From: Onchocerca volvulus
Lineage: Eukaryota; Nematoda; Chromadorea; Rhabditida; Onchocercidae
Length of the DNA: 64,000 nucleotides
Assembly (NCBI GenBank): GCA_000499405.2
Contig: HG738136.1
Span: 1,103,274-1,167,273, forward strand
Reading direction: 5' to 3'
Position 1 is the first letter of the stretch. Each line of letters begins with the position of its first letter. The position numbers and the translations under genes were made by a program. Below, in pieces: positions 37,650 to 50,150 of this stretch. The notes below the pieces were generated by a model. It had not been told where the DNA came from and ran no database searches. It saw nothing but the letters and a program-made list of their open reading frames with translations.

Positions 37650-40600
37650 TAATTTTTGCATAAAAAAAAGATAAAAGAATAATTTTCATCAACTGTCTCA
37701 CACTATGACCACCATTCTCTTAGCTTAATTTCGGTAAATTACGGTAAGCACTAATCACCATTGTAATTTTCACAAGAAACCTCCAAAATCCTGGCACAAA
37801 TCCAGCCATCATCATTTAATATAATATTTTAGATTTTCTTTTATTGAATATTGAATAAGGTCTGCTTCGAAAAAACTAATGCCATATATTATGCAGAAAA
37901 TATGGTTAACAAGTCTAAAGCATATCTTGATGACAATATTAGATATCAAATTAAAACTTGCGCTTGTGATTAGAAATATTTGAAATGAAAAGATGGGGAC
38001 AACTGATAAGCACAAGATGAATTTTGTTGAAAGAGACGTTTAAGAGAAAGTGAACATTGCAAATGATATTTCTCTTAAATGTCTGTTTTTTTTTCTGCTT
38101 TTTTTTTTTTTTTTGCACCAATATTCCTGTCGAAAAAACTATCTAAAGATTTGCAGCAAAGTTAACTGAAAAATACATTTAATGGAAGAAAGAAATAGAA
38201 AGAACGGAAATTTATCTTTCCGAAAAAGTATGAAAATAATTGATCTAGTAGCATGAAAACAGCTTATTTGGCATGAAAATCGTTCAACTAATTCTTAAAC
38301 TTTTAGATCCATCGAAAAGATCGATATTTCAATTACAAAATAAGAATTGCGATGTTCGCTTCGTAAATGATAAATTTCATCTCCAAAAATATTTTATATT
38401 GGTTTATTGTAAAAACCGACAAAATGAAGGTTTTTCGTTGATTAGGAAAGTTAATTTAACTGATATGAATGCGTTGTAACAGAAATTAAAAAAAATAAAA
38501 ATAAAAATGAAAAAGTAAGAAGAAACGGAAAACTCAGCTTGGATTACAATTGTGAAGAAAGCATTTTAAGTTGTTGAATAGAATTTTTATCTTTATCTGC
38601 ATCCTCTATCATTACTTATTTAATATTTTTAAAATTATTACAAATATAAATTTACAATTTTTGGAAAAATATTTTTTATTTTTCAATAATTAATTATCAT
38701 TTCATAAGTTTTGGCACATACTTTTTTATTTTTATTTTTAATTACATAAATTTTAAATTGTTTCATTTAATTAAACGAGAAGACAGTACATTTCTGTTTG
38801 GGATTGGCAATTTCCATAAATTAATGACAAAAGTTATCCATAAAATATGATAAAATCGAAGATTACAGGAAAATTTTAATATTTTGTTTTATCTTAATTT
38901 CATTTTTATTTTTCAGTATTTTATTTAGTTCTGATATAATTTCCATGGTGATAAATAAAATATTTTTATGAAAACATTCACAAAAATACATATCATAGAG
39001 ATCGTAAAAGTATGTTATCTGTAATAGTAGTATTATAAAATAGGATACTATCGTAAATTGTCAAATATCTCGGATTTTGCCCCGATAATTTTATAATTTC
39101 AAAAAAAAAAAAAAAAGTTGAATTTCGGAGTTATCTAATTTTCGGGAACCAACTGGAACAAAATTTGGATAGTACTGATTGAACTCTTGGCTTATTATCA
39201 AGGCCGAGATAATAATAGGAGTGATTTCTTGGCCTAATTCCTTGCTCTTATCAAGCAGATATCTCTTTAATTACAATTAAATTGTGCTGCATTTACACGA
39301 TAGAGTAAAAAGAGTAAAAACAATTAAGATAAGTAAAATATTTAATTACAGTCTAATTTGTTTAAATTAATTAGATTAATTAGTGAATTTGGAGTCAGAT
39401 TATTCGACTCAATTTTTCAATTCCTTTTTGCTAAAAACCTTAAAATTTCAGATCAAATTTATAGCTTTTTCTTTTCATTTCTTTCAATTTTCAATTGTCA
39501 ATTGATAGCTGTAAATTGATACAATGGGCAGTTGTTATTGATATCTATCGTCAGGTGTTCATTTTCTGACGAATGATCGTATGAATTCTTCAAGTACTGA
39601 TAAAAACATCACAGGCATTTATCATTTATCATACGATAATTGCAAAGATGAAATGATAAATTAAAGGTGAGGTGATAAATTTTGAAAGATGTTATATTTT
39701 TGAATTATGTGAAATTTGGAAAAATGATATCCATCTACTTTATTTCTAATATATTTCCTCATTTGTCATTGTGTTCTTTTATCAATAATTAATCATCTCT
39801 CGTTGATTCCTTTCAATTTTAATTGTTTATTTCATTTTTCTCATTGCTTGTTCTTTCATGTATGTCTCTTTGATTGATAATTGATTAGTTCAGTTAATCA
39901 AATTATAAATTTGAGAAAAAGCAATGGCCAGTAAATATTGTAGTTGTTTTTTTTTTTTGTAAATCTATAGAGGCTTGATTATTTTTTATTAAATATGGAA
40001 ATTACGAAATTGAAATATTATGATGTGAGACATATGATAGAATATCAATAGAAACGAATTCAAAAAGGTAATTAGCGGCTACTTCAACGATGATTACTCC
40101 AAATTTGAATGATATTCAAGCATGATATTTACTACGTTCAAATATGATAATCTTTTTTAAAATTTTACAAAATCTCTTGAATATCCTATTCTCAATAAAT
40201 TATGCCATTACTTGGTTTAATATTTTCAAAAACCTCTGTTAGGTACACAATTATAATGTTTTCACAGTGTATTTTGCTTTTTGTTTAAGTGTTTGCTCAT
40301 TGTTATGTTTTTAATTTTAATTTATTATCTACTTTAATATATTCCTAATCTTTGTATTTGCTCTGTTTATTTCAACCAATTTTCTTTTTCATTTCCAGTA
40401 AATTTACATTAATTTTTAACCAATAATTCAATTGTTTTGAAATTAATTAATTTCAAAATAGTTTTGAATAATAAATCATTTCACAAGTCTGTTAACTGTA
40501 TTTTCTCATTAGATTGAAATTTATTTCTATTGATTCGGAATTTTAATTTTGAACGTTTTAATAACAACGATGCTTTTTTTAAATATATCGATAAAAATTT

Positions 40601-41442
40601 GTAAGATAATTAATAGATCTCGCAAATCTGACCGCCTGATTTAAAGGAATAAGAAAAAACATTCTGAAAATGGAACTTGATTTTTTAAAAATGGAGCTGT
40701 TATTGATCTTAGTATAATCGCTAATTTGATAATCCCAATGATCCAGTATCGATAAGATTTGAAGGCTAAGCAGTACATCTAAAGTTTACTTCACATTTCA
40801 ATTTGTTTCATATTTCAGTACAATATAATTCCAAACGTGAGTTATTCCTATTTTACTTACTTTTGGCAGTTGAAAAGAATAGCTAACATTAAAAAGTTGA
40901 ACTGAAATAAATAAGCTTAGTCGAATTATTCAAATTCAAAGTTTCGCATACAGTAAAACGTGAAGTTCCAATCACCAGCTTTTTCTTGTTTATTCCTACG
41001 GTAACCTACAATATTTGTATTACTTATGGATTAAGAAGCAAAAATGAGTAATTTTTCATCTTATTAATTTAAGGAGAAATAGACTCAAGTGCAACTGTTA
41101 TAAAATTCCATGTAATGTAGAAGTTTTAAATGCTGTTGAATTATTTAGTGGATTTTTTATTTCGCTAATTTTAATTTGTAGTTCGGAAATTTTTTGAAAG
41201 AGTTCTCTTTCACTCTTTCATTTGATTCATCTCACAAAGTATTTATTTACATTGCATGTCATATGCAATAATACTAGAAAAAACAAACAGCTGAAATAGT
41301 TTAAATTGATCAATTCCCATTATTGTTCAAGGAAATTATTTACAAAGATTATGAATGACCGTGAACGAAATTGTCAAGACAGCTACTCCTGCCGCCAATA
41401 TTTTAATTATTTAAGAAACGTAAGTAAGTTAATCCTACTCGA
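37650..41442. other. Intergenic region, no gene supported
   Basis: This is AT-rich sequence between the ends of two converging genes. A 67-residue open frame at 38273-38479 has fairly ordinary codons but no splice partners and no known family. A GC-richer patch near 39.17-39.25 kb contains repeated GGCC/GGCT words. Nothing else stands out. Confidence 0.5.
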
Positions 41443-42631
41443 TCAATTATCATCTTCTTCATCATTAAACGACAATAATCTTGAATTCGATACGGCTATC
41501 TCTTTCGTTTCTTCTGAATGCTTTCGTTTCTCGGCTGTTTCTTCCCCCGACTGCTGTTCTTTCCGTTTCATTGGCTTTTTGAAAATAATCTTCCCTTCTT
41601 CAATTTTCCTTTCTATAAAAGTCTACCTATTTAAAATCTAAAACAATCCACTATAAGCATTCATATTTGCCAAGCACAAATTTTTTCTTCCTTCCCTTTT
41701 CATTCTAATAAGCTTTAAATTACAATATATCTAATAATGCCACTACGTTGTAGCACAATACATTTCATCCTATATTTCGAGGAATTTTCTGGACTGAATC
41801 CAAAGCTATGTTTGATAATATCAAAGATTAGAGAAAAATCCATCAAAATCACTTACGATCTTCTTCAGTACGCCTTTTCTCCAATTCAGCTTCTAGTTCT
41901 TTTTCGTCCAAATCCTTCTGAGCGTCCAAAATAACGATCTAAATGAATCAATTTTACTCAGGAAGGATCCCTACAAATAAATACAGCAGATAAGCAGATC
42001 TTACCTGAGGCCTATCCTCTTGATTCAATTGTGATAAGTCATCATCGTCCAGATCATTTTCAATATATCCTTCACCTGCAGTCGTTGAGAACTATAATAA
42101 AATTACAAAGAATAACAATATTACTCTGAATTTATTAAGCAGATAAACTGACAGCAAGACTCATCAACTTTCCAGAGATGATCTCTTAAATAATATTCTT
42201 GATCAGTTCTACAACGCAAAAATAAGCTTAAGATTTGATTTACAATTTCCGCTTTTATGTTGACTTGCTAAGAAACTAACACATTCAAATCGCTTTATTC
42301 ATATATACTAACTATTATTTGTTGCACAAAGTGCATTTGTTACATTAAGCAAATAAGTAATCATTTATTGCATAAATGAATCATGCATATAATTTAATTT
42401 TTTCTTTTTTCCTTTTTTTTTTTCTTAAAAACTAAACAGTAAACATTTTCAGTTTAAAAGAAAGAAAATTAATTACAGGGAAACAAAATCAATGGAAATA
42501 ACTTTATTTTCGATTGTTGGCGGTGGCTTGTAGCCCAATTTCTCCTTGATTTTTTGTATAAAAGGTGGATCTTCTTGCAAAACGGCTGTTATCGATGACT
42601 TCTCTTTATATGACAATTTCTTACCTGACAT
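41443..42631 (-). CDS. KIAA1143-like protein (DUF4604 family)
   Basis: Four exons in phase encode 155 residues, close to the 154 of the human protein: 42631-42503, 42091-42005, 41938-41857, 41612-41443. The N-terminus MSGKKLSYKEKSS, then PFIQKIKEKLGYKPPPTIE, parallels the human FLARFKERVGYREGPTVE segment. The middle has an acidic NDLDDDDLSQ run and RPQIVILDAQKDLDEKELEAE. The C-terminus has GKIIFKKPMK and ends LLSFNDEEDDN, like the human GRIIYRKPVK and LLSFDNEDENE. The protein is small, charged and probably mostly disordered. Its function is unknown; I infer no more than a conserved nuclear or cytosolic role. An acceptor (TTACAG, 42655-42654) 23 bases before the ATG suits trans-splicing. It diverges from the peptidase gene at 43.4 kb. 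Confidence 0.88.
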
Positions 42632-42653
42632 CTTTCACAATTTTTCGAAATAT

Positions 42654-42655
42654 CT
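42654..42655 (-). promoter_or_regulatory. Likely spliced-leader acceptor of the KIAA1143-like gene
   Basis: Read on the minus strand, CTATTACAG ends here, with no coding exon before it and the start codon 23 bases further on. Confidence 0.4.
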
Positions 42656-43394
42656 GTAATAGTTTCACTTTAGTAAATGGGTATTGAAAGTGATACAATT
42701 GGATGATAATTTATTTGATCAAATTATCCTTAACATACGAAAGGAACAACAATAACCAATTCAATATTCATTCACAAGATAATCCCATCAACTTCTAAGT
42801 AAATTCAATTAACAAAAAAATTTACATCGAATAACGAAAGAGCGAATGTCTATTAATTCAAATACCCCGTATGGTAGAATTTTATAACGGATCAGTAGTT
42901 CGCACAGCTCAGATAGTATGTGTCTGTCTGTCTGTGTGCATATGTATGTGTATGCAGGTAGCATGGATGCGTATGTATGTGTGTGTATGTCGATGTATGT
43001 GTGTATGTCAGTGTGTGTGGTATGTATGTTTGTACATGTGTCTGTGTCTGTTGGCGTATGTCACGTATGTCTATGCGTGTGTCTGTATATATCGACGTAT
43101 GTTACGTATGTTTGTGCATGTGTGTGTATGTATATACATATCCCACTGAATGACAGATGTCGCCAGAGATCAATTATTGGTTTGCGGGCAAACTTACTTC
43201 GCAATTTTCTGCAACGCTGATGGAAGAGAATGAAAAATTTTCTCTCTCAATTTTGAAAATTTGAAATAGAATGATAGATGCATCTCTAAACTTTATACTT
43301 TTCAAAATAATTAATAAATGATATGTCTGGAAATTGAAGATGTTAGAATGAAAAACTACATTTTTATCATTATATAACGCACGTAGACTTTTTT
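42656..43394. promoter_or_regulatory. Shared divergent promoter region
   Basis: About 0.74 kb separates the trans-splice acceptors of two divergently transcribed genes (KIAA1143-like, minus; pyroglutamyl-peptidase, plus), so both promoters must lie here or overlap. It contains the TG-rich microsatellite listed below. No TATA box stands out. Confidence 0.45.
42917..43140. repeat. TG-rich microsatellite (TGTCTG / TGTATG)
   Basis: About 220 bp of alternating purine-pyrimidine sequence made of TGTCTG, TGTATG and TGTGTG words. Such tracts can adopt Z-DNA. Three frames are open across it with Cys/Val/Met/Tyr-rich translations, a product of the repeat and not a gene. Confidence 0.9.
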
Positions 43395-43396
43395 AG
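43395..43396 (+). promoter_or_regulatory. Likely spliced-leader acceptor of the peptidase gene
   Basis: ACTTTTTTAG ends here, 13 bases before the start codon, with no coding sequence upstream. Confidence 0.5.
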
Positions 43397-43409
43397 ATTT
43401 CCGAACGAT

Positions 43410-45272
43410 ATGACACATTTGGTAGAGCCGGAATTGACAATTGTTCTTACGGGATTCGGTCCATTCCAGTTATTCGATAGTAATCCCAGTGAAAAAGTGG
43501 CCCAACGAATTGTCGAAGAAGGTACAGTAATCTTTTAGTAATCTTTTGATAGTGATGAAATTCATCTTCTCATTAGTGATACTTTTCGTTTCTTATTTCG
43601 TTTACTTTATTTTTATCTTTTCCCGATTAAGTGATAGTTTGCTGTACAACAGGAATAGCTATACTATCGAATTAGAGGTATATGTCGCATTAAATTAGTG
43701 GATTTATGTCGTTTTACGAGTATGCTGTAATGGCCGTGGGGGAATTTGGTATATGTCGCATTAAATTAGTGCATTACTGATCTACAAGTTTAATTTGACT
43801 TGAGGTATCAAAGATATTCAACCAAATGCCAGAATTATCGTTGAGGTGATGCCAGTAGTATATGAGGATGTGCAGTATATAGTGTCTGAATTATGGGAGA
43901 AATATCATCCTGATGTAAGTTTCGCTCGTTGATATATTTGCATTATTCCGATTACCATCCTTGAGATGCTAAAAAATTATCACTTTTGACATTGCTGTTG
44001 CATCAATACTCCTGAACTTTCTCACTTTATTTTGTGTTTATATAAACACAATGTGCAATTGGTTTAGAAGTTATCTGAGTCAGAAATTATTCATAATGCT
44101 TGCCATTTTTATATTTTACTAATTTAGAATATAAATTTGCATTTCTATATTTTAATGTTTCAAGAAGTATGAAATTTCAGCGTCAATATTAGCAACGAAA
44201 TGGATAATTAGAGAGCTTATTAGTGACATACCAAATCGTTTTGCAGCTTGTTGTGCATTTGGGTGTTCATTCCGTTAGTCATGTTATAAAAATCGAAACA
44301 AGAAGTTGTGGTATCGGTTATTATCAAGATGATGTCAAATGTAATTTTTTGTCTATGGAAGGAAAAATTCTATTTATTCATATCTTTGGCAAATTGAATG
44401 ATTAACTAATAGAATTGTTCCGGAAATTTAAAATTTCAATCAGTTAAACTCTTATAAAATTGTATTTCTATAATGTTTATGTATATTGATCAAATTGCAG
44501 CAAAAACACCCGAAAACCATAGGTGTCCACTGGTTGATCGCTGTTTTGATGAGGAGAAAAGCATTATATATACTGGATTAGATTGTGAGAAACTTCTGGA
44601 AGCAGTGAGAACGGAATTTGCTGACGAAAATATACAATTTGAGTTATCTGATGATCCAGGAAGGTTAGAATTATGCTGTTATGTTCCTTCTGTTTTGGTT
44701 TCCGGTCCTCTTACATATATCTTTTCAAAGCAAATAAAAATTAGAAATTTAGTGGACAGTTCAATCAGAAGTGTAATTTATATTCGTAAGCTGTCGTTAT
44801 CAGGCTATTACACAATCTAAGAAGTTAATGAATCACTTAACCATCATAACTTCAGTTGATAATGTCTCATGAAAATGATACAATTTTACCCTTAATAAGA
44901 TTCAGCCTCGTCTTTACTTGGCTTTCTTAGAATGCGTGCAGTATATTTAAATCTCCCAGTAACTTTTCCCACTAATTAATGTATTAATATTTTGACTTTC
45001 ATATTTCATGAATAATTGATAGTCTTGATATAAATGAAACTTAATACGAAATGATTCTCAGGTATTTATGCGCGTATTCTTATTATATTTCACTTCGGCA
45101 TGACAGGAACTGTTCTCTGTTTGTACATATTCCATGTTTCAATAAGTGCTGTACCTTGGAACTTATCACAAAAATTGTCAAAGAAATCATCCGACTATCA
45201 ATACTACAGATTCTGAAAGCGCGCGAAAAAGTCCCGCAAGTCTTTGTGAGAGCAAACAATGCAGTTGTATGA
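43410..45272 (+). CDS. Pyroglutamyl-peptidase I (peptidase family C15)
   Basis: Five exons in phase encode 229 residues (human PGPEP1 has 209): 43410-43521, 43805-43914, 44247-44340, 44501-44663, 45062-45272. The protein opens with ELTIVLTGFGPFQLF, the family's N-terminal strand and loop. It continues with SELWEKYHPDLVVHLGV and IKIETRSCGIGYY. The catalytic triad can be placed at Glu91 (IKIET), Cys163 (GRYLCAYSYY) and His182 (LFVHIP). The enzyme is a cytosolic cysteine peptidase that removes N-terminal pyroglutamate from peptides. All three residues are present, so it should be active. A roughly 20-residue C-terminal extension rich in Arg, Val and Asn goes beyond the usual end. The second exon uses a GAG acceptor. 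Intron 1 carries the FITM-like fragment described separately. Confidence 0.92.
43677..43771. repeat. 24-bp direct repeats around a copy of the FITM 3' coding end
   Basis: Perfect 24-bp repeats (GGTATATGTCGCATTAAATT plus AGTG) lie at 43677-43700 and 43748-43771. Between them, 43704-43746 matches 46610-46652 at 42 of 43 bases. The latter is the stop codon and last 14 codons of the minus-strand FITM gene. The whole element is inside intron 1 of the peptidase gene, in the same orientation relative to the plus strand as the original. Confidence 0.9.
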
Positions 45273-45446
45273 CAAATGGCTTTCATTCGCATTAATTGTT
45301 CTTTCTGTGTAACCCGAACCTTTTCCCTTTTCGTCGCTAGTATTTTTAATAACGGAAATATACTAGGATTTAAACTTGTTTTATTATATCTTTTCTATGA
45401 AGTATATAAATCCGAAATATTATTTCATGTAAAATTATCTGTATAA

Positions 45447-45452
45447 AATAAA
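45447..45452 (+). terminator. AATAAA polyadenylation signal of the peptidase gene
   Basis: A canonical AATAAA about 175 bases after the stop codon. Confidence 0.5.
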
Positions 45453-45459
45453 ATATTCG

Positions 45460-46609
45460 ATTCCCACATCATGTGAATCACTATCATTTGGTTTATCCAC
45501 TAGCCTGCACTTTTCCTGGGATCATAAAGAAATGCGATTTTCTTAATTCTAAGTTCTTTGTATTTCAACTTGGCTTCTTTATGTAAAAAAAAAAGAAATT
45601 AGAATTAATGGCATAATACTTTCGATGTTTTGAACTGAAATGTATCATTTTTTACGTTGTTATTCGGTCACTTTATTCAGAACCTTTAAAAAAAGTGAAG
45701 TATTTTTCAATCAGAAAAAATACAAAATATTTTTTCAATCCATCCCTTTAAGAATTTTTATGAATGCAAAAAATAACATTTCTAGCGTTTATCGTCATTA
45801 GTTTAAAGCAATGTTATAATATAGCATCAATATAAAGAAAAAAAATTCTTGTTTCATCACTATGGTTTCGAAATGGATTGAAAAAACGAAATATCCTGAA
45901 TATTTAGAAAACATACGATTGGAGACAGTATCAATGAGTTAGTTTATCTATATAAAGAATTTAATATAAGAAAGAAGATTTTCTTGCAAAGTCACAGAAT
46001 AGGTGTTTTATTTTCAAAAAATGTAAAGCAGGGCAACGAGTCAACCAATCAAATGAATTTCAGGTAGTCGAGATTCAAGATCTTTCAATCATTGTATGTA
46101 TTCAGTGCTTGGAAATTATTGATTTCTATTATGGTATTCTAATATTTCTGCAAAATAAGGCGTTTTATTTTTATACAAATAAAGTCGAATGGACAAGAAT
46201 ATGAAAAGTAACTTCTTCTAAGGAATATTAAAATTAAAAGACTTTAAAAGCTTCTCATCATTATTATTGCAAGTCTTCACCTCTTGAAATCAGATCTTGA
46301 ACTCCATGAATACTGGCTACATTTTAATGCAAGTTACGCTAACTAAAAAAAAAGGATTCTAAATTAATTTTAGAATATATCTACAAGTTCTATCAACAGT
46401 TGAAAAAAAAAAAAAAAAAAGGAGAATAAAATAACATCGAGCTGCAACAAACTTGATAAGCTAAGCGCCTGGCCAAGTTCAATTCTACGTTGCGCTTCAA
46501 AATGAACAACATGTTCTGAATTTGTTAATACTTCAAATTTTTGTTATTACCAATAGAATCAATGAAATCCATATGTTAAACAACTTTTGTCAAAAATTTG
46601 TAGAAATAA
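45460..46609. other. Intergenic region between converging genes
   Basis: This contains the 3' UTRs of the peptidase (plus) and FITM (minus) genes. No other open frame or repeat stands out, apart from an A-run near 46.40 kb. Confidence 0.5.
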
Positions 46610-48796
46610 TTATGTCGTTTTACGAGTATGCTGTAATGGCGGTGGGGGAATTCCAACTTTCTGGTACCAAATGTGATATGTAAAATACCAACAGAGAACA
46701 GCGACCAGTGCACCCATCACTTTGTGATATATATGATGATAATACAGCACCGAAATCAGTAGTTCAAAATCCTGTAAAAAAAATTAAGAATGCTTAATTT
46801 CTATCAATTATGTCTTGAATTAAATCAATTTATAATAGATTTTAGTTAAGTCAGTGAAATGCATACACCAGTATTGAATGCTGAAAAGCAAGGCTAAATA
46901 TGAGCAGAAAATTTATTTATATTTTGGTTGAAAAGAAGAAAAAAATCCATTGCGAGTCAATAGAAAAAGGCAATATATGTCTATTAACAATTCATTTTTA
47001 ATAAAATAAATCATATTTTAAAAATTCTATTATCATTCACTGAAGAGGAGTTATTTTATTGATCAAATAGTCTGCGAACTAAAACCAAGCCAAAAATTTC
47101 TCCAAAAAAATAAGAAATACAAGATGATTTCTGATTTTCTGTTGCTAAAAAATGACAAATTATTACCCAAAGTAGATGAAGAGCACACATAGAAATGAAG
47201 AAAATTTTAATGAGATTTTCGTTTTTAACCGAAGGCATCTTTCGAATGCGATGAACTATTGTTACGGAGCGAAACGCTAAAGCCTGAAAACTTGGAACAT
47301 TAAATCAAAGTTAACAGTCAGAGATGGAAAGTATCCAAGTTTTAAATCTAGACTTGGCTTTCACATTATTATTGGATAATCTAAATTCTTATAATTAAAA
47401 ATAAGATGAATGATTAGAAGTTCCAGCAATTTTTAGGATTTCATTATTTTAATAGTAATGATACTTACTTCTTCACATATGATAAGAGAACTGTAGATAA
47501 GAATAAAGCAATGACCACTGATATCAAAGCCAGGAATCCATTTACCACCATCAACAGTACACGATGAACGAGGACTCAGCTTAGATCCATGGCAATGACC
47601 TGTCATTTGTTCAAATACTACAAATCTGAAAAGACATAATTAGCTAATTGCACGAAATTAATACTGCTATTGATCCATAAATCCTTTTTGTTCATATTCC
47701 TGCATTATTGATACAATCGAATGAAAAATGTAGCATTATGAGTGAATTTTAGCGCGTAAAGTTAAAGATGAAAGTAAGAAAAAGTTCAAAATATAAAAAT
47801 ATGTAAAACTCTAACGCATGAGTGCAGTAATACCATATTGTTGTGGCAATTATCATACGGCTTAAATTCTGCATAATCCCTGAAGTTCATAAATTCTCTC
47901 AACAGAAACTTTAAAATTATAAGGAAAATAAATTATGGAAATCAGTCAAAAGAATGATAAATGAAAAATATCCATTTCAATATTTTCATCAGAAAAATTT
48001 GGGCTAAAAACTTTGAAAATTGTAGGGGATGGAAAACTTCAATGGTCTCATGGGCATAAAAAACGGTTGGATTTCTTGAACTAATTGTGAGAGAGAGCTA
48101 AAAGACATACCTGAGATAGTTTGACCAACAGCAATCGAAATATACCAAATAAATGGACACACAACGAAACATGTCCAAAACCAACCCAATTTAACAAAAT
48201 AGCTGTTCAAAATATTATTCTTCTACAAATATTCGATATTAAACGAACAATTTTGCTGAAGAAATAGAAAAAAAATGCAATACTTAGTTTTAAAATTTAA
48301 ATATCTGTCGATATGTTTCAGCTGTTACTTCTGAATTCAATTAAAATTTACTAGCAAGTTTGTTTGCACTTCTTTATCATTTCAAACTACTTAACTTTCT
48401 TTGGCAAGTCTTAGAATTGATGAACCCAAAAGTTAAATTATTCCACATGAATCCAAGACATCCAAAAGCTACATGCATATACACTAAAACATTCTTGTCC
48501 AAATATTAAAAAATAACTCCCAAAACTTCTCATCATATAGTCGTGTCATTTCGTTCCAAAAAATTTATTGAAAAAAAACCAACCTTTACTAAGTAATAAT
48601 GATTAGGTAATGGTACAACGGCAGCGAAAACTGATAACAGAAAAACTGCTAATAGATGGAAGATAGCTTTTCGATCTGTTCTTAAATAAAGATATTTACG
48701 TGCAAAGTGTATTAATATGCCACATATAATATCACAGGCTTCAGCAACATTTGAATGATGCTGTATGGATTGTCGATGTTGGGTTTTAACCGCCAT
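46610..48796 (-). CDS. FIT family protein (fat storage-inducing transmembrane, FITM2-like)
   Basis: Six exons in phase encode 274 residues (human FITM2 has 262): 48796-48584, 48222-48111, 47879-47816, 47625-47469, 47283-47167, 46771-46610. Hydrophobic segments fall in the family's multi-pass pattern. Diagnostic stretches are NSYFVKLGWFWTCFVVCPFI, TTIWYYCTH, GKWIPGFDISGHCFILIYSS and HKVMGALVAVLCWYFTYHIW. FIT proteins sit in the ER membrane, act as lipid phosphatase-like acyl-CoA diphosphatases and support lipid droplet formation. The two essential histidines correspond to His168 (DISGH) and His233 (YYHH), so the enzyme should be functional. The tail GIPPPPLQHTRKTT is duplicated in the neighbouring gene's intron. 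The upstream TIMMDC1-like gene is on the same strand 1.35 kb away, so co-transcription is possible. Confidence 0.9.
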
Positions 48797-50150
48797 TGCA
48801 CACTTATATCGGATTGCGAATATTAGGAATCGTTAATAGTCCAAAGAATCTGTAAATTCGAAAGATTTGCATGTTTTAATTTCTGAGGCTTTTATAGATT
48901 ATAACTAATTCCACCAGAGATATAAATGTAACCCGTGAATAAAAGCTGCACAATGTTACCACTCTAACTCCTGTTACAATATCAGTATGATTTCTGTCAC
49001 CAAAAAACTAGAAATTTAGAAGTAATCGGAACGAATTTCTCTAGAAAAGGTCGAAAGAACGTAACTAATTTTCAAGAATGGTCAGAGCTAATCCATCGAT
49101 GCTACAGAATTTTTCTTTTTGCCATAATTATTTTCAAGCCGGAGTTATCTGAATTTTTTTTTCTTTTTTTTTTTTTTTAGGAAATCTAACATATTCAAGA
49201 CACTTAAAACTCGAAGGTCAATGACACCATCCATTTCATATGTCATAGCATTTCATTCAAATGGAAGCTCATTTCAGGATCCTTATAATTTAAGGTTTAG
49301 TTCATCTCACTATGTCGATTCTGCTTGGCAAAAATGGCCCACTCACTCCCTCTATTCATCACCTTCCTTTTTTATTTATGATTCTGAAAATTCGAATATT
49401 TAATTAATCATGATATATAAATATATCTATAAAAATTTTACTTGTTTGCTTCATAAAATTCATCCTTCTAGATATACATAAATACATAAATTACACATAC
49501 GCACACAAATACACATACTCTGAGATGTCGTTCCGACGATCATTCCTTTTCGAATCCAAATCCGAAGGATGGGGACTTTAATTCCAGTACTATAAGTTCA
49601 TCATATTTCAAAAAATTACAGATATCAACATCTTCATGTATATTTTCATCAGCAAAATTTTCTTTACCTCGTAAGAGATTGACACGGAAATAAATATCGG
49701 AGAGCACTTACATAATCAATGTCTCCCGAAATCGAATAAGAACAATTTAATAGACAGCATCAATGGAAATTCGCACACAAATTAACAATATGACAAGTTG
49801 ACAATAGAAAAAAGCAATCCTGGAAATTATATACGAAACAGCAAATATTCAAATTATTACTATTAATATAAAATAATTATGTTAATAACAGGTAATCTAT
49901 GAACCAATTTATGATTGATAACTGAAATGAATCGTACTAGATAGACTGAAAATCTCCATGAGGTTAAACACACGAAAATAATCCAAACAACGAAATGCCC
50001 CAGCATTCTCTAACTATTTGAATATCCTGTACAACCATTTCAGATTTCTTCCAAAAATAAACATATATACCCAAAAATTAAAAAGTAAAAAGTTAATTAT
50101 AATTCTAGAATACTCCATGTTTTTTGCGGACCCATCAGCAGCTGTCCTTA
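48797..50150. other. Intergenic region, no gene supported
   Basis: This lies between two minus-strand genes. A 60-residue open frame at 49221-49403 on the plus strand has no splice partner and no known family. A T-rich tract at 49.15-49.18 kb is the only simple repeat. Confidence 0.45.

Noticed and set aside
38273..38479. 68-codon open frame after the PLB-like gene
   Set aside because: It has no neighbours, no signal peptide and no known domain; the length is expected by chance.
41306..41641. 111-codon plus-strand open frame
   Set aside because: It lies antisense to the last exon of the KIAA1143-like gene, whose family match and splice phases fix the other strand.
42871..43220. Cys/Val/Met-rich open frames of 92 and 100 codons
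   Set aside because: They translate the TG-rich microsatellite in more than one frame and have no splice signals or family match.
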